Source of the DNA: Opisthocomus hoazin
Lineage: Eukaryota > Chordata > Aves > Opisthocomiformes > Opisthocomidae
Reading direction: 5' to 3'
Assembly: GCF_030867145.1 (NCBI RefSeq)
Contig: NC_134441.1
Coordinates: forward strand, 124,001-188,000
DNA: 64,000 bases
This document shows, piece after piece, positions 1 to 11,803 of the stretch (position 1 is its first letter; each line of letters starts with the position of its first letter). The position numbers were made by a program, and so were the translations under genes. Below the pieces are notes generated by a model. It saw only the letters and a list, made by a program, of their open reading frames with translations. It did not search any database and was not told where the DNA came from.

Positions 1-560
1 TTCCTCCTCTGACAGCCACTGTGCACCTGGCTGAGGACTGACACAATCCACACAAGGAGTAACCAAAGCTAAACACCGTACTTTCCTGGGTGAAATCTCA
101 CTGTTATTGCAGGAACCAGGAAGTAAAAAATCCCTGACAGGCTGACTGGAGCATCCCGGCTGTTATAAATCCACCCACCCTCGGTACCCCCATTTCCCAA
201 GAGCTGGCAGCACAGCTTGGGTGGGGGGAAAGGCACAAATCAGACCTTGGGGCCGAGACTCAGGCACAAACATCTGCCAAGGGAGCCGCATCCAGCCAGG
301 AGCGCTCCCCACTGGCTTCTCTGACAGCTCAGCCCTGGGGCGTGCTCCCACCAGGAGGGAGAAACCACTCCCATGTCTGGAAATCCCCGTTTATGACAGG
401 CTGTCAGCAGAGAGGGGTGCTCCACGAGCATGAGCCCCACACGACAGCCTGGGGACAGCAGAGGCCCCGGTCTGTCACCACCAGCTGAGCCCTGGGGCGC
501 AGGGCTGGGAACGGGGCCATGGCCGGGCCTGGGGGGAGAAGGGCTCCAGCTCCCTCCCCC
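1..560. other. No gene seen
   Basis: Moderately GC-rich sequence. Short open frames exist on both strands, but I see no recognisable domain, no splice-site pattern and no repeat family. It may be intronic or intergenic. Confidence 0.4.
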
Positions 561-582
561 GGCCCCTCCGCACGGGGAGATC

Positions 583-583
<1 letters not shown>

Positions 584-627
<44 letters not shown>
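584..627 (+). repeat. (CTG)n microsatellite
   Basis: About 14.7 uninterrupted CTG units, flanked by C-rich DNA. Frames across it read as poly-Ala or poly-Cys on plus and poly-Gln or poly-Ala on minus. Those frames lack any domain on either side, so I treat this as a microsatellite and not as a coding homopolymer. Confidence 0.95.
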
Positions 628-629
<2 letters not shown>

Positions 630-780
630 CCCAGCCCGGCCCTGCCCCAGCCCTGCTCTCCCTCGCCCCGGCTGCCCCCCCCCCCCCCCCCCATCTCTCA
701 CCTCTTTCTCCTCAGGCCCCTCAGCCTCTGCCCCCCCCCGGCCCTGCCCCAGCCCGGCTGGGACTGACAGACCGCCTCCG

Positions 781-1036
781 GCTCCACTGATTGGCTCAGC
801 TGTGGCTGGTGGGCGGGCACAGACAGCCCGGGCCTCTCCTCACAGCTCCGCTGATTGGCTCAGCCATGGCCAGTGGGCGGGCAAAGGCAGCCCAGGCCTG
901 TCCTCACAGCTCCGCTGATTGGCTCAGCCATGGCTAGTGGGCGGGCACAGGCAGTCCGGGCCTGTCCTCACAGCTCCGCTGATTGGCTCAGCTGTGGCCA
1001 GTGGGCAGGCACAGGCGGCCCAGGCCTCTCCTCCCA
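781..1036 (+). repeat. Four 64-bp tandem units with CCAAT and GC boxes
   Basis: Units start at about 781, 845, 909 and 973. Each carries GATTGGCTCAG (an inverted CCAAT box, the NF-Y consensus core) followed about 20 bp later by GTGGGC(G/A)GGC (a GC box, Sp/KLF type; the last unit reads GTGGGCAGGC). The units differ by only a few substitutions. The arrangement looks like a reiterated proximal-promoter module, but I see no clear downstream gene on either strand. Promoter activity is inference. Confidence 0.85.
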
Positions 1037-1677
1037 GCCCTGTCAGGGATTTCTGGTTTCCTGCCCACACCTTCCCTTTTCCCCAGAGTTTTCTCTCCCC
1101 CCCACCCCCCTCTCTCGCAGGCCATGGTGAGCTGACTCTGCACAGACCGTCCCGTGGGTGGCACGGGCTGTGAGCACAGGCTGGTTGGTGCCTCAGAGCT
1201 GCGGGCTGAGCTGTGCTGCCGCTGGAGGCTGGGTGGGTGTGGGCCGCGGGCAGAGGTGCTTTTTGCTGGTCGTTATTGCTGTGGGGGCCTGTGGCAGCGG
1301 TGGGAAGGTCGTCAGCCTGCAGCTCTGCAGCAGCTGAAGCTGCCCTGAAGGAGTTGTAATGGCAGGTGCTGCTCTGGGTGTTTTGTTTTCAGTAATGGTG
1401 TCACTGAGTTGGAATTGTGTCTGTGTGATCAGGTGCTGGGGATCTTCTGGTGCTGCTCTGCTGTTTCTGGAGCGCGACCTGAGAGCCTTTGTCACCCAGA
1501 GCTTTCCTGTCTGTGCCCAGAGGAGCGATGGCCACGGCGCTGAATGACTCCCGTGAGTAACGGCTTCCCCAGTAGGCTTGGGGTTAGCGAATGCCCATGG
1601 ACAAACAAATGCAGAATGTGTTTCCTCCAAGGATTTTGATGTGCTGCCACTCTAGAGTGAATCTGAAGATGTTTTGA
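1037..1677. other. No gene seen
   Basis: GC-rich then mixed-composition DNA directly after the CCAAT/GC array. A transcript starting at the array could run through it. The longest frames have no recognisable protein content. Confidence 0.35.
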
Positions 1678-1905
1678 CCTCCTTCTCCTCCTCTTTCTCT
1701 TCTCTGTTCTTCCTTCTGCTTTTCCTCCTCCTACTCCTCCTCCTCTGGTTCTTCATCATCCTCTTCCTCTTTCTCCTGTTCTTCCACATCCTGCTACTTC
1801 TGTTCTTCTTTGCCTTGTTTTTCCTCCTCTTTCTCTCATTCCTCCTTTTTCTCCTGTTCCTCTTCCCTCCTCCTCTGCCTTCCTCTTCCTCCGTCTCATT
1901 CCCAC
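1678..1905 (+). repeat. Polypyrimidine tract
   Basis: About 230 bp, almost all C and T on the plus strand (CTCCT, TTCCTC and TCTTC mixtures) with a few purine interruptions. The complementary strand is a purine tract that reads as Lys/Arg/Glu-rich frames. Such tracts can form triplex (H-) DNA. No coding function is indicated. Confidence 0.85.
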
Positions 1906-2689
1906 GCATCCTGTCGCTGGATCCCCAGGAGAAGAGCTCAGCACCTCCCTCTGCACATCCTCTCCTCGGGAAGCTGTGGAGAGTGGTGAGGTGGCCCCTC
2001 AGGCTCTTTTTCTCCAAACCAGACTATTGCAGTGCACTCAGCTGCCCAGCATCCATCTGCCGAGCATCTGCCCATGCCGGGCCCTTTCTCCACAGAGGAG
2101 AAGCAATGCTGGTGGCACCAAGGCTGGCTGGAGGGCAGCAGCACGGGCACCTCTCCCTGGCTTTTCCCCACCGGGCAGCCTGCTGCGTGTGCTGGTGCCT
2201 GGTGTTGTCCCTCCCCAGGGGCAGGACTCTGCGCTTCCTGGGCTGCACTTGTTGGGGCTCTGTTGGGGCAGGGTGTGACCCTGGGCTGGTGCAGAGAGCA
2301 GCACCACGTCATGACTCCGTGCAGGAGCTGGGGTTTGGGTGCCACCGTCGCGAGGCTGCACCCAGCAGTGCAGGCTGGTTGGGGAGCAGTGCCCCGAGAT
2401 GTGGGGGCAGAGGGTGTGGGGAAGAGGGGGATGGGCTGGGTGGTGAGCGATGAGGCACAGGCTGGCCCTGGAGACCCCTGGGCTGGAGACACTGGCCCAG
2501 GGACCAGCCGAGAGCTGCAGGCCCGGAGCTGAGCAGCATTTGCCTTGGGGGAGAACAACAAAACACTGCCTGGCACACAGAGAAGGACCCCTCAGTATTC
2601 ACATCCCACCCCTCCCTGTAAAAGAAAGCTAAAAAGGGTGAAGACAGCAATGCCATCTGCACTGTTGGTAACACTGAGGCTTTTTCTGT
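1906..2689. other. No gene seen
   Basis: Mixed, fairly GC-rich sequence between the polypyrimidine tract and the TOPORS-like fragment. No domain, repeat family or convincing exon was recognised. Confidence 0.35.
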
Positions 2690-2699
2690 CGTTTTAATG

Positions 2700-3276
2700 A
2701 AATTTTTTTATTCGGATAATTGCATCTGGGGGGCTGGGAGCCCTTGAGGGCCAGCGCGTGCCGCAGCTGATGGCCCAGTCCCGGTTTGGTCGTCTGGTGA
2801 GGGCCCCTCCAGTGTCCCTGGTGTGGTGCTGGCCTCTTGTTGGCTGGAGAGTCCTCAGAGCTGCTGGTGCTCATCTTTCAGGGTGGCCGTGGCCCCCCAG
2901 GAGAGTTCCCTGTCCCGGTTGGAAGTGGAGAGCCTGGGCACAGCCTCCCTGGACTCCTCCTGGGGCTCTTCTTGCTCCGTGGGGATGGCAGCAGGAGCAG
3001 CGGGGTGGCTGGCGGGTGCCCACCAACAGCGGTGGATGAGGTGCCGAGGAGCTCGTCTGTGCCGGATATCGCAGGGCTCCCGGGGGAGGCAGAGACCCTC
3101 CTCAGGAGGCAGCGGGGCCGGGGGCATCTTGGTCAACGTGGCCATGATGGTGTCTTCCACCATGGCTGCCTCCAACCCCCTGTTGTCAAAGATCTGCTCC
3201 AGCTCCTGATGGACCCAGGGCTGCAGGGTCTGCAGGAGCATTGGGTGGTTCTGGAAAAGGTTCATCCCGTTCAGGG
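2700..3276 (-). pseudogene. TOPORS-like fragment, truncated
   Basis: A minus-strand frame from about 3,276 down to 2,855 contains NHPMLLQTLQPWVHQELEQI, followed by an acidic and Pro-rich stretch. It then meets a stop, with a Ser-rich STSSSEDSP segment in another frame just below (about 2,830-2,870). The pattern 'H-P-x-L-L-x-x-L-x-P-W-x-x-x-E-L' resembles the region after the RING finger in the many avian E3 ubiquitin ligase TOPORS-like proteins. The RING domain itself is absent, because the homology stops exactly where the pentamer satellite begins. The frame change and missing domain make this a broken fragment. The family assignment rests on memory of the avian proteins and is moderate at best. 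Confidence 0.4.
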
Positions 3277-4557
3277 TACAATACAATACAGACAATAATA
3301 AACTGTATAGCGCAGTCCCATACCTACCATACCCACAATACCCACAATAGCTGCAAAACAATAAATACTATACAATACATACTGTACAGTGCAATGCATA
3401 CTCTACATAGAGTAAACTACATGCAACATATTATAAAACAAAATACCTTAGAAAACTAAATACTCTAGAATGAATAAACTGTTATAAATACTATACCATA
3501 CATTAGGACAGGACACATACAATACACACAAGGCAATGCAAGAAAAAATACAATACATGCAATACAATACCTACAATATGGTATACAGTACATACAAGAC
3601 AATACAAAACAATACAAAACACAGTACCGTTTTTTCAATACAATACCAAAGCAATGCAAAATACAATGCACAGAATACTATAGAATGCACAGTGGAATAC
3701 ATCAAATTTAAAAAATACTGTATGATAACACAATACGTAAAATAACAAAATACCACACAGGACATGAAAATGCACAGATACGGTACAATAAATACCATCC
3801 CTTACAACACAACACATACCATACATTCCATGTCATTCACTAAACAACACAAAATATACAGTGCAGTGCAAACAACACAAAATGCATTACATACAATACA
3901 GAACACTATACGTACCATACATGCCATACAAGACACACCATACCATATGTAGCACACGGTACATAGCACAACATTCCGTACCATACAATACATATCATGA
4001 AATACATACCATACAGGACAATGCAGTGCAGTACATACAATTCACTGCATAGAGTAAGCTACGTACATACCATACCCTACAATACCACACGGTTCATAAA
4101 ATACAACGCATACAGTACAGTAGATACAATCCAAGAGCACAAACAGTGCAATACAATACAATACATACAATAAATACGATAACGTCATATGATACATACG
4201 ATACACAGTGCAATACACTCTGTAGAATACATACCATACAGTACAAAATACAACACAAAGACATTCAATATGCCACAGAACACAATACAAAACAATAACT
4301 GCCACACCATACAATACAGTGTGTACAACACAACACACACAATGCATGAAATACAATTAATACCGTACCATACAGTGCAAAATATCATACAATACATACA
4401 ACCCAATGCAAACTATAATGCAATGCGTATAACACAAAGCAAAATACCATACAGTGCCATGCCATATTGTACCATACCATGCTGTACCATACATTTCCAT
4501 GCTGTACCATACAGTGCCATACCGTACCCTACCACACCACACCAGACCACACCATCC

Positions 4558-5149
4558 CTACCTGTGACGGATGCCCTCCTCCTGTCTGACCTAACTGAAC
4601 TCTGGTCCACGCAGATGCTCAGCAAGTCGGCCTGGCCAAAGTTACTCCTGTTGTGTGAGCGGTCAGTGGGAGCTCAGCACCCAAACCAAAAAAAGTGGTT
4701 TGGCTGGAGACTTGCCTGAGAAGGGACCGAAACTGCATGAACGCAGCAGAAAATCTGACCACAAATCAACCACTTTATGCCGTTAAGTATCTGCAGTCAT
4801 CAGGGTCCGCTGAGCTCTCCCTCCACAGCAGCTGGCTGCATGGCCGTGACCTCCCCTGGATCTCCCAAGGTCACTCCTCGGGGCTGAGAGGTCCCTGACC
4901 TGACCCCACACACCGGTGGCTTGGTAAGTGACATTTTGTGCATGCATGTGACATTTAAGATACACTTAGTAAGCTTACGCAATAGTCGTTGTTTCCCATA
5001 CTGACTTCCAGTGTAGCAGATGATAGCAGAGTATTGACCACCAGTCCTTCTGTATTTTATTAAATATTTTGCATACCGAAATGTAGTGATTAGAACTGAA
5101 TGAATTAACTGCTAGCTCAGATCTGAGTGATCTCTGACTCTTCTCCTGT
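4558..5149. other. Unique island in the pentamer satellite
   Basis: About 590 bp of ordinary complexity, bounded abruptly on both sides by pentamer repeats. It contains no recognisable frame. Its GC-rich half (4,800-4,920) followed by an AT-rich half could be a retroviral LTR or a captured unique segment. I cannot name it. Confidence 0.6.
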
Positions 5150-5756
5150 GTCAATACCATACCTACCATGCATACAATACCATACACGCCAAACAAAGCC
5201 ATACATACCATAGACACCTCAATGCCGTAGCTTACCCTAAGGACCATACAATGGCATACCGTACCATACCATACCCACAGCATCACACCGTACCCACTGC
5301 ATAGTACAAAAGACACCACACCTTACAAAACAAAACACTGTATGTACCATACCATGCCTCACACATACAACAAATGCAACGCAGAATGGAATACAATGCA
5401 AAATGTAACGCAAGACGTTCAAAACAATACCGTACCGTACCCAATGCCATACCATACCCACAACCAAAATACCATACCATACCGTATGTACCAGACAAAC
5501 AGTAGAACATACAGTACCAGACCATGCCTACCATACCTACAAACCGTGCCACGGAAACCGCACCACACATGCAGTGCATACCAGACAATCCTACCTACCC
5601 TCACTGTACAAAATACAGCACATTACAAAATGCAACACTGTAAATGCCATACCATACAGAATAACACAAAATACTGTATGAAACACGCTACACACAATGC
5701 AATAGAAACACGACGATACAAAAAAATACGATACAATACAAAATAGAACACGTACA

Positions 5757-5900
5757 ATGGAGCCTATAGCCCTCCATCTCAGAACTCCAGCTGTGGGACT
5801 CATTCCGCCGTGTCTCGCTTATGCCAGTGGATCTGTGATGGAATACAGCACACGTTGTGTGCACTCTTGTACAAGACAGCCTGCAATACCGCAGGGCCAT
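5757..5900. other. Short unique island in the satellite
   Basis: About 145 bp of non-pentamer sequence embedded in the array. No repeat family or gene recognised. Confidence 0.5.
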
Positions 5901-6501
5901 ACAACACAAACCAAAGTCCAGTGCAAGCCATACACTACAGGCTGTACGGTACAAGCCACGCCACACATAAAACACACTGCAAAATACATTGCAACGCAAA
6001 ATGCATTACAATACGTACAATACAATAAATATCGTACAGTAGAATACAGTATATAAAATACGATACAAAACCCCCACAATACAATACAGAATTCAATACA
6101 ATTCAAAATACAGTACGCACAATGCAATAAATACAACACCATGCCCTACAGTACATACCATACAACACCACACACACAATGCACACCATGGAACACGTGC
6201 ATTACAATGATGCCATAGCATGACGTACAGTACATGCAATGCAACGCAACGCAAAAACCACAGAGCACATACATTCAATAGAAAATACAACACAAGCAAC
6301 ACAACACCTACTATAGCACACACTATATATGTTACATACTATCAAATGCACACAATACAATACAAAATACAGTAGAAAAGAAATTACAGTACCTACAGCA
6401 CAAAACACACAACAGAGAGAAGACAATACACACCGCGCAATGCAATACAATGTGTACACAACATACAGTACATACAGTACCTACAGGCTGTACAACCTAT
6501 A

Positions 6502-6603
6502 CAATCACAGAATCACAGAATCAGAGAATAGTAGGGGTTGGAAGGGACCTCTGTGGGTCATCTAGTCCAACCCACCTGCCGAAGCAGGGTCACCTACAGC
6601 AGG
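6502..6603 (-). mobile_element. CR1 3'-end fragment
   Basis: Starts with CACAGAATCACAGAATCAGA, the reverse complement of the CR1 terminal ATTCTGTG repeats. It continues with GGTTGGAAGGGACCTCTGTG and the CTAGTCCAACCC block, so the element lies on the minus strand. Only the last ~100 bp of CR1 is present, inserted into the pentamer satellite. Confidence 0.9.
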
Positions 6604-8340
6604 CAAAATACAATACATACCATAAAATAGAATACAATCGATACAATGCACAACATAAAATACAATGCACACCATACCATACATACCATACCATACAATG
6701 CGTACCATACAACACAATTCCCACTGGACTAGAAAATACAATACAATAAATACCATGCCATGTACTACACCCAAAATAATACATAGAATACATACAATAA
6801 AATAAATACCGTAACATACATTAAAGAAAACACATAAAATACAGTATAGTACATCAAATACATAAAATTCAATGCAAAATACAGTACAATGCCATACCAT
6901 ACAATGTCAGACCATAAATTACCATACCATACACTACCATACCATACATTACATACCGTATGTTACAATATAATACAAAAAAAATACATAAAATACAATA
7001 AAAAACAAACCATACAATACAGACAATACTTACAAAAAATAAATACCACACCTTACAATACATTGCATATAATAAAATAAATGCCATACCATAAAATAGA
7101 ACACCAGACTTACAATACAAACAGTACAATGCAATACAAAAGAGAATCAAACCCCACACAATACACACAACACAACACACAGAACAGACCAAACCCAGTA
7201 CAACACAAAACCCAGTGTAATACACCGCATACCATACATTCCGTACCATTCTGTATTCTACACACCATACATATAATACAATATGAAATACAATGCAAAA
7301 CGAAGCACAGCATCCAAAATAAATACAATAGAAACAGTTAGACAACACACTGCATAGAGCACAACAGCATACTACACAATAAATACAGTGCAATTGCAAT
7401 AGAAAAATAAAATACAAATTAGAAACATACAACGTGATGCAGACAATGCCCTACAATACACAAAACACAAAACAATACCCACAGTACCGTACCATGCCTA
7501 CCATACCACACAATACACACAATACACTACACAAAACAATAAACAATACAGCAGAAAATACATGATAGGATGTAATACAAAAAATAAAATAAATACGGTA
7601 CAGTACAATGCACACAATACGATACACACTCTATGACACAATACATACCACACAACATATACAACACATACAGTACAATAGATACACACCACACAGCACA
7701 GACAATACGACACCATAACAAAACTTGCCTTTCGATATATAGCACACTGTTCATGCCAAACACCATACACCCCAATGCCACATCCCCAAGACCATACCCC
7801 CAACACCAAAACCACAAAATACACCACACTGTACAAAATACACAGCACAGAAACGCTGTACACACCACACCGTGCATACATTGAACGCAATGCAAAATCT
7901 GACGCCACACAGAATGTAACGCAGACAGCACAGCACCATACCCCATACCATGCCCAGCGCTGTGCCACACGGGCAGTACAAAACTGAATACAATTCTTAC
8001 AGTACAGACCATACCGTCCCTACCAGACAAAATACCCTACCATACCAAATAAAAAACCGTACTATACCAGATACGAAACCATACCATACAAAATACAATA
8101 ATACACGATACATACCACACAATACATGCCATGGAGCACACACTGCACCATACAAGGCTTACCATCCTATAGCGTCCTGTACCGTTCAAAATGCCATCCA
8201 CACCATCCAAAATGCCATCCACACCACAAATACCTTATCATGCACTAAACTCCACACCATGCAGCAGACCCAACACGCAGCAGAGGGTACAGCGCACACC
8301 ACAGAAGACAGGACACAACACACACCGTCCCAAACAGCGC

Positions 8341-9130
8341 CGTGGCAGCCCTGAGCTCACCTCCAGCTCTCCCGTGGGTGTCCTCCGACCCCTCCATTCC
8401 CGCTTAAAGCCCTCTCCGTCCGTCCCGCCGGCTGACCAGGGCCGTACCCACACGCCCGGGGCCTCCTCCCGATCCCACCGAGGTCCCTGGGAGGGTGAGG
8501 AGGGTTCCGCCGACAGCCCCGAGCAGTGCCCTGCTGCCGCCCCTGCCCAGCCCTCCACTGAGCCTTGCTCCCGGCACACAGACGGCCCCTGGCCCTGCCG
8601 CGCTGGCCGTGCCCACGCCGAGCTGGGCTGTGCGTGCCGCAGACGGCAGAGCCCAGCTCCGCGGCTTGGGGTCCCTCCCGGACACCCCTCCGCCTGCCCA
8701 CCCCCTCCCGCAGCTCGGCCCCCGGGCAGAGCCCCGCGTCTGCCTGTGGCACCCCGGCCGGCTGGCTGTCACCCCTCCGGGAACAGCCCCGCGCACCCCT
8801 CTGCCGGACCCCGGGCGGGCGGTTGCCTGCGGGGACAGGCGCTGGGGCCGGGCGGCTGCGGGGGCTCTGCCGGGCGCAGGCAGCCCCGGGGAAGCCAAGG
8901 ACGCCGCGTTCCACCCGCTGCCGGCGCCTGCGCTGCCGCGTCCCTGGGCATCGCCGTGCCGACGGGTGTGGCCAGTGCCCGCTGGTGGCCATTGGTGGGC
9001 GTTGGTGGCTCCGCCCACTGTGGGCGGTTCCCATTGGTGGCTCCACCCAGTGCTGGCTCGGCCAATCCGCGGCCTGGGCCCGGGGCTGGGGGCCCGCCCC
9101 CTGGGCCCCACACAGCACAGCAGCCAGCAC
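8341..9130 (+). promoter_or_regulatory. CpG-rich promoter-like region with CCAAT and GC boxes
   Basis: GC- and CpG-rich DNA. At 8,985-9,070 there is a cluster of CCATTGG/ATTGGTGG (CCAAT boxes in both orientations), CCGCCC and GGGCGG (GC boxes), and CCAATCCGC. This is a typical TATA-less housekeeping-promoter layout. A possible first downstream exon is the spliced-looking block at 9,442-9,522. Which gene it serves is unclear. The BBX-like remnants lie 3 kb downstream on the plus strand. Confidence 0.5.
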
Positions 9131-9441
9131 AGCACCGACAGTGTCACACAGACCGTGGGCACAGGGCAGTCGGTACCACAGAACGCAGCAGCACAGCACA
9201 GGGAACGCGACAGAGAGCAGACAGGGCAGTGAATCCCACAGCGCAGCACACGCTGCACACCGCGCAGTGCACAGGAACGCAGCGCAGAAATCAGGAACGT
9301 GAAATAAAACGAGGAGCTGGCATGTGACTGCTAGTGACATGTGCTGTGACAGTTAACGAGTGCGTCCCGTGTGACACAATTCCTTCAGAGGATGATGTCG
9401 GAGTAACCCAGAGGTGTTTTTCTCCCCTCTCCCTGTTCCAG

Positions 9442-9522
9442 GTTTCCTCCAGTAATCGCCAGTCTGATGCGACTCATCCGACGGAAGCTTGCCAGCAGCC
9501 GTCACTGTTCCTGCTTGTGGAG
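9442..9522 (+). other. Possible exon, gene unknown
   Basis: An 81-bp block is bounded by a good acceptor (TCTCCCTGTTCCAG before 9,442) and a strong donor (GAG/GTGAGT after 9,522). Two frames are open across it and neither matches a family I know. It could be a 5' exon of the BBX-like remnant downstream, or fortuitous splice signals. Confidence 0.25.
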
Positions 9523-11100
9523 GTGAGTTTCTTGTGACAGGGCTGTCTGCCCCAGCGTTTCCTTTTCGGAAGCATCTGATGTTCAGCTGAAAGAGAAATC
9601 AGAAATCTTCCACTAAAATTCACGCTTTTCTTTGTTCGTTCTGGTTGGGTTTATGGTCCTGGATCGTTTATCAGCTGGGTAGGTGCAGGAGCGCGTGTGT
9701 AGGAACACGGTGGAAACCCTGGAGCAGTGATGGAGCTCTGGTTTCAGCAGCAATGGAGGGATGTGTCATGCCTGCACCCAGTTTTGAACCAGCGTCGCAG
9801 TAACTAAAGTTTTTGCATGTGTTAACATGATGGATGTTACATGATGTCCTTCATCTGTTGTGGCTGCTTTAGTTCTTGACTCCATCAAAATCAGCTGTAG
9901 TGCTGGAAGTTGCAAAATGTTCTCCTCTTCTTGTGTTATTTGGTGGTTATTCCAACCACCAAACAGCTCTGTGTGGCTGTGCTTTAGCTTTGCAATGTGC
10001 AACATTTATGTCAGGAGAGTTCCAGTAATTGCTAGAAATGCAACTGTGGTGTTTGGTTTGGTTGTTGCTTTTTTTTAGAGTATAAACTATTTCCTCAAAG
10101 TTTTAGTGGATTTCATTGGCCAAAGTCACAAGGCATGATTGCACCTTGATTTCATTCAAGCTGTTCCAAGGGAAAGTACTGAAAAATGCTACAGAATCTC
10201 TTTCAGCTTCCCCTCCTCCCCACCCCGCTACTAAAGCTGCTGTTGCTCTTTCAGACAGAAGGGCTGTCATTTTCACAGGGTGTCTTTGTCAAGTTTGGCA
10301 AAAATCCCGTTCCTGGCTGTGCCACTCCTTCCTGGGTCCTGTCTGTGTGCACACACGACTGTATTCAGTGGGCGGAATTACGGGAAGGAGTTTGCAGCAG
10401 GCTGCTGTCGGCCATGGGCAGTGCTATGGAGTAGTTATTTCTGCAGTAGCCAAGTAGAGCTGTGAGGAACTGGGAAGCGTGCTGAGGTCTGACGTGCCTG
10501 GAGACGTTTGGTGATGTAGACGTAGCATGGGGTTCTTTCTTCCTTACAGCGTCTCATCTGTCTGTCTGTCTGTCCCAAGGGCTGGAGGCGTCAGTTAAAC
10601 CCAGTGGCTTTCCACCACAGATGGTGAAAATCTCAGGAGTACGACTTTGGTGGGTCCTGTCGGCATGTGGGCAAGGGCACTGGTCTGCCAAGATGATGTG
10701 ACATCCTCAGAAGAGTTTGGTGTCTTTTCTCACTTTTGGAGTGTTGCCAAGTTACACTCTGGGCTTTCTCATTCTGCTCTGATCTTGCAGAAGCTCGGTC
10801 CTTCTTTGTCCCTCTCCTGGGTACCTTTCTGGAAAGCCATTCCAGAGGCCCATGGTGTCTGAGCAGGGGCTGTGTCCCTTCGCGCGGTGGCTGTTGGCGA
10901 GCTGCCAGCTCACAGGGGCTGGTGGCTGTCACCCTCCTTGCTGTGTGAGGGACAGGGAGCAGATGGGACCCCGTGCTCTCCTGGCCTGCCTGGATGTGTG
11001 CTTGGCAGATGTGAGCAGATGGAGATGGCTGCTTTGTTGAGAAGAAACAAGAGTACCTCTGAGATTTAGTCAGTTAAATGCTCAGCTGTTAGGAAAGAAA
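9523..11100. other. No gene seen
   Basis: Ordinary-complexity DNA with intron-like composition between the possible exon at 9,442 and the ZNF143-type motif array. No repeat family recognised. Confidence 0.4.
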
Positions 11101-11149
11101 GAAAAGGCTTCCAGAGGGTGGAAGGCAGGGTGTGGGGGGGCGCCCCGGG

Positions 11150-11460
11150 CCATGCTGGGAGCTGTAGTCCTGGGGCCTGCCCTGGGGCAGGGGCTGCTGC
11201 TGGCCATGTTGGTTCCCGGGGCATGCTGGGAGCTGTAGGCCCGGGGCAGGGGCTGCTGGGTGGCAATGTTGGTTCCCGGGGCATGCTGGGAGCTGCAGGC
11301 CCGGGGCAGGGGCTGCTGGGTGGCCATGTTGGTTCCCGGGGCATGCTGGGAGCTGTAGGCCCGGGGCAGGGGCTGCTGGGTGGCCATGTTGGTTCCCGGG
11401 GCATGCTGGGAGCTGCAGGCCCGGGGCAGGGGCTGCTGGGTGGCCATGTTGGTGTGGCGG
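11150..11460 (+). repeat. 60-bp tandem array of ZNF143-type motifs
   Basis: Five copies of (G)CATGCTGGGAGCTG(T/C)AG begin at about 11,150, 11,221, 11,281, 11,341 and 11,401. The last four are exactly 60 bp apart. The core matches the reverse of the ZNF143/SBS motif (ACTACA..TCCCAGCATGC), known from many vertebrate CpG-island promoters. The array runs into a CpG island (11,460-11,700). The minus-strand frames of 280-345 aa across it are repeats of one peptide encoded by the minisatellite and are not evidence of a gene. Confidence 0.85.
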
Positions 11461-11724
11461 GGACAGGATCCACTCCAGGCCCCGGCTGAGGTGAGGGGTG
11501 GGGCTGCCCGTGAGGGGAGCGGGGCCGTGGGGCGGGCACTGGGGGCTGTGCTGCCTGCTGGCCACGCGAGGGGGGCGGGGGGGAGCTCCCCGCTGGAGCC
11601 GGGCCCGGCCGGGGCAGCCCCGGGGGGGAGCCCAGAGCTGGGGAGGGGCAGGGGACGGAGACGGAGCCCCCGGGCACAGGCACCAGCGGGCTGTGGGCTG
11701 AGCAAGGGAAGGCAGAGCTGCTTC

Positions 11725-11803
11725 TCTGTGTGTTGCCTTTCCCTCTGCTCCCTTCTCCCCTCCCTGTGTGTTGCCTTTCTCTCTGCTCCCTTCTCCCCTC
11801 CCT
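11725..11803 (+). repeat. Two-copy 39-bp tandem repeat
   Basis: The unit CTGTGTGTTGCCTTTCCCTC.. is repeated twice in tandem with minor changes, just after the CpG island. Confidence 0.8.

Larger units (their letters stand above)
3276..8340 (+). repeat. ~5 kb degenerate ATACA/ATACC pentamer satellite
   Basis: The plus strand is dominated by ATACA, ATACC and GTACA units (for example CAATACAATACATACCATAC), poor in G and without long runs of T. Units drift by single substitutions and by insertions and deletions of 1-3 bases. Three unique islands interrupt it (about 4,558-5,149, 5,757-5,900 and 6,502-6,603). Minus-strand frames read as Cys/Tyr/Val/Ile-rich pseudo-proteins only because GTATTGTATG-like DNA has few stops in some frames. 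No gene is supported inside the array. Confidence 0.95.

Noticed and set aside
404..930. Overlapping frames with poly-Gln, poly-Ala or poly-Cys
   Set aside because: They arise from the CTG microsatellite and GC-rich flanks. No domain or splice signal supports a protein.
3500..8000. Dozens of 60-190 aa frames rich in Cys, Tyr, Val and Ile, reminiscent of membrane proteins
   Set aside because: Translation of the pentamer satellite yields these by composition. Neighbouring frames change continually and no start or domain is conserved.
8191..9340. Frames of 245-378 aa on both strands
   Set aside because: GC-rich CpG-island sequence is open in several frames at once. Pro/Arg/Ala-rich products have no recognised domain.
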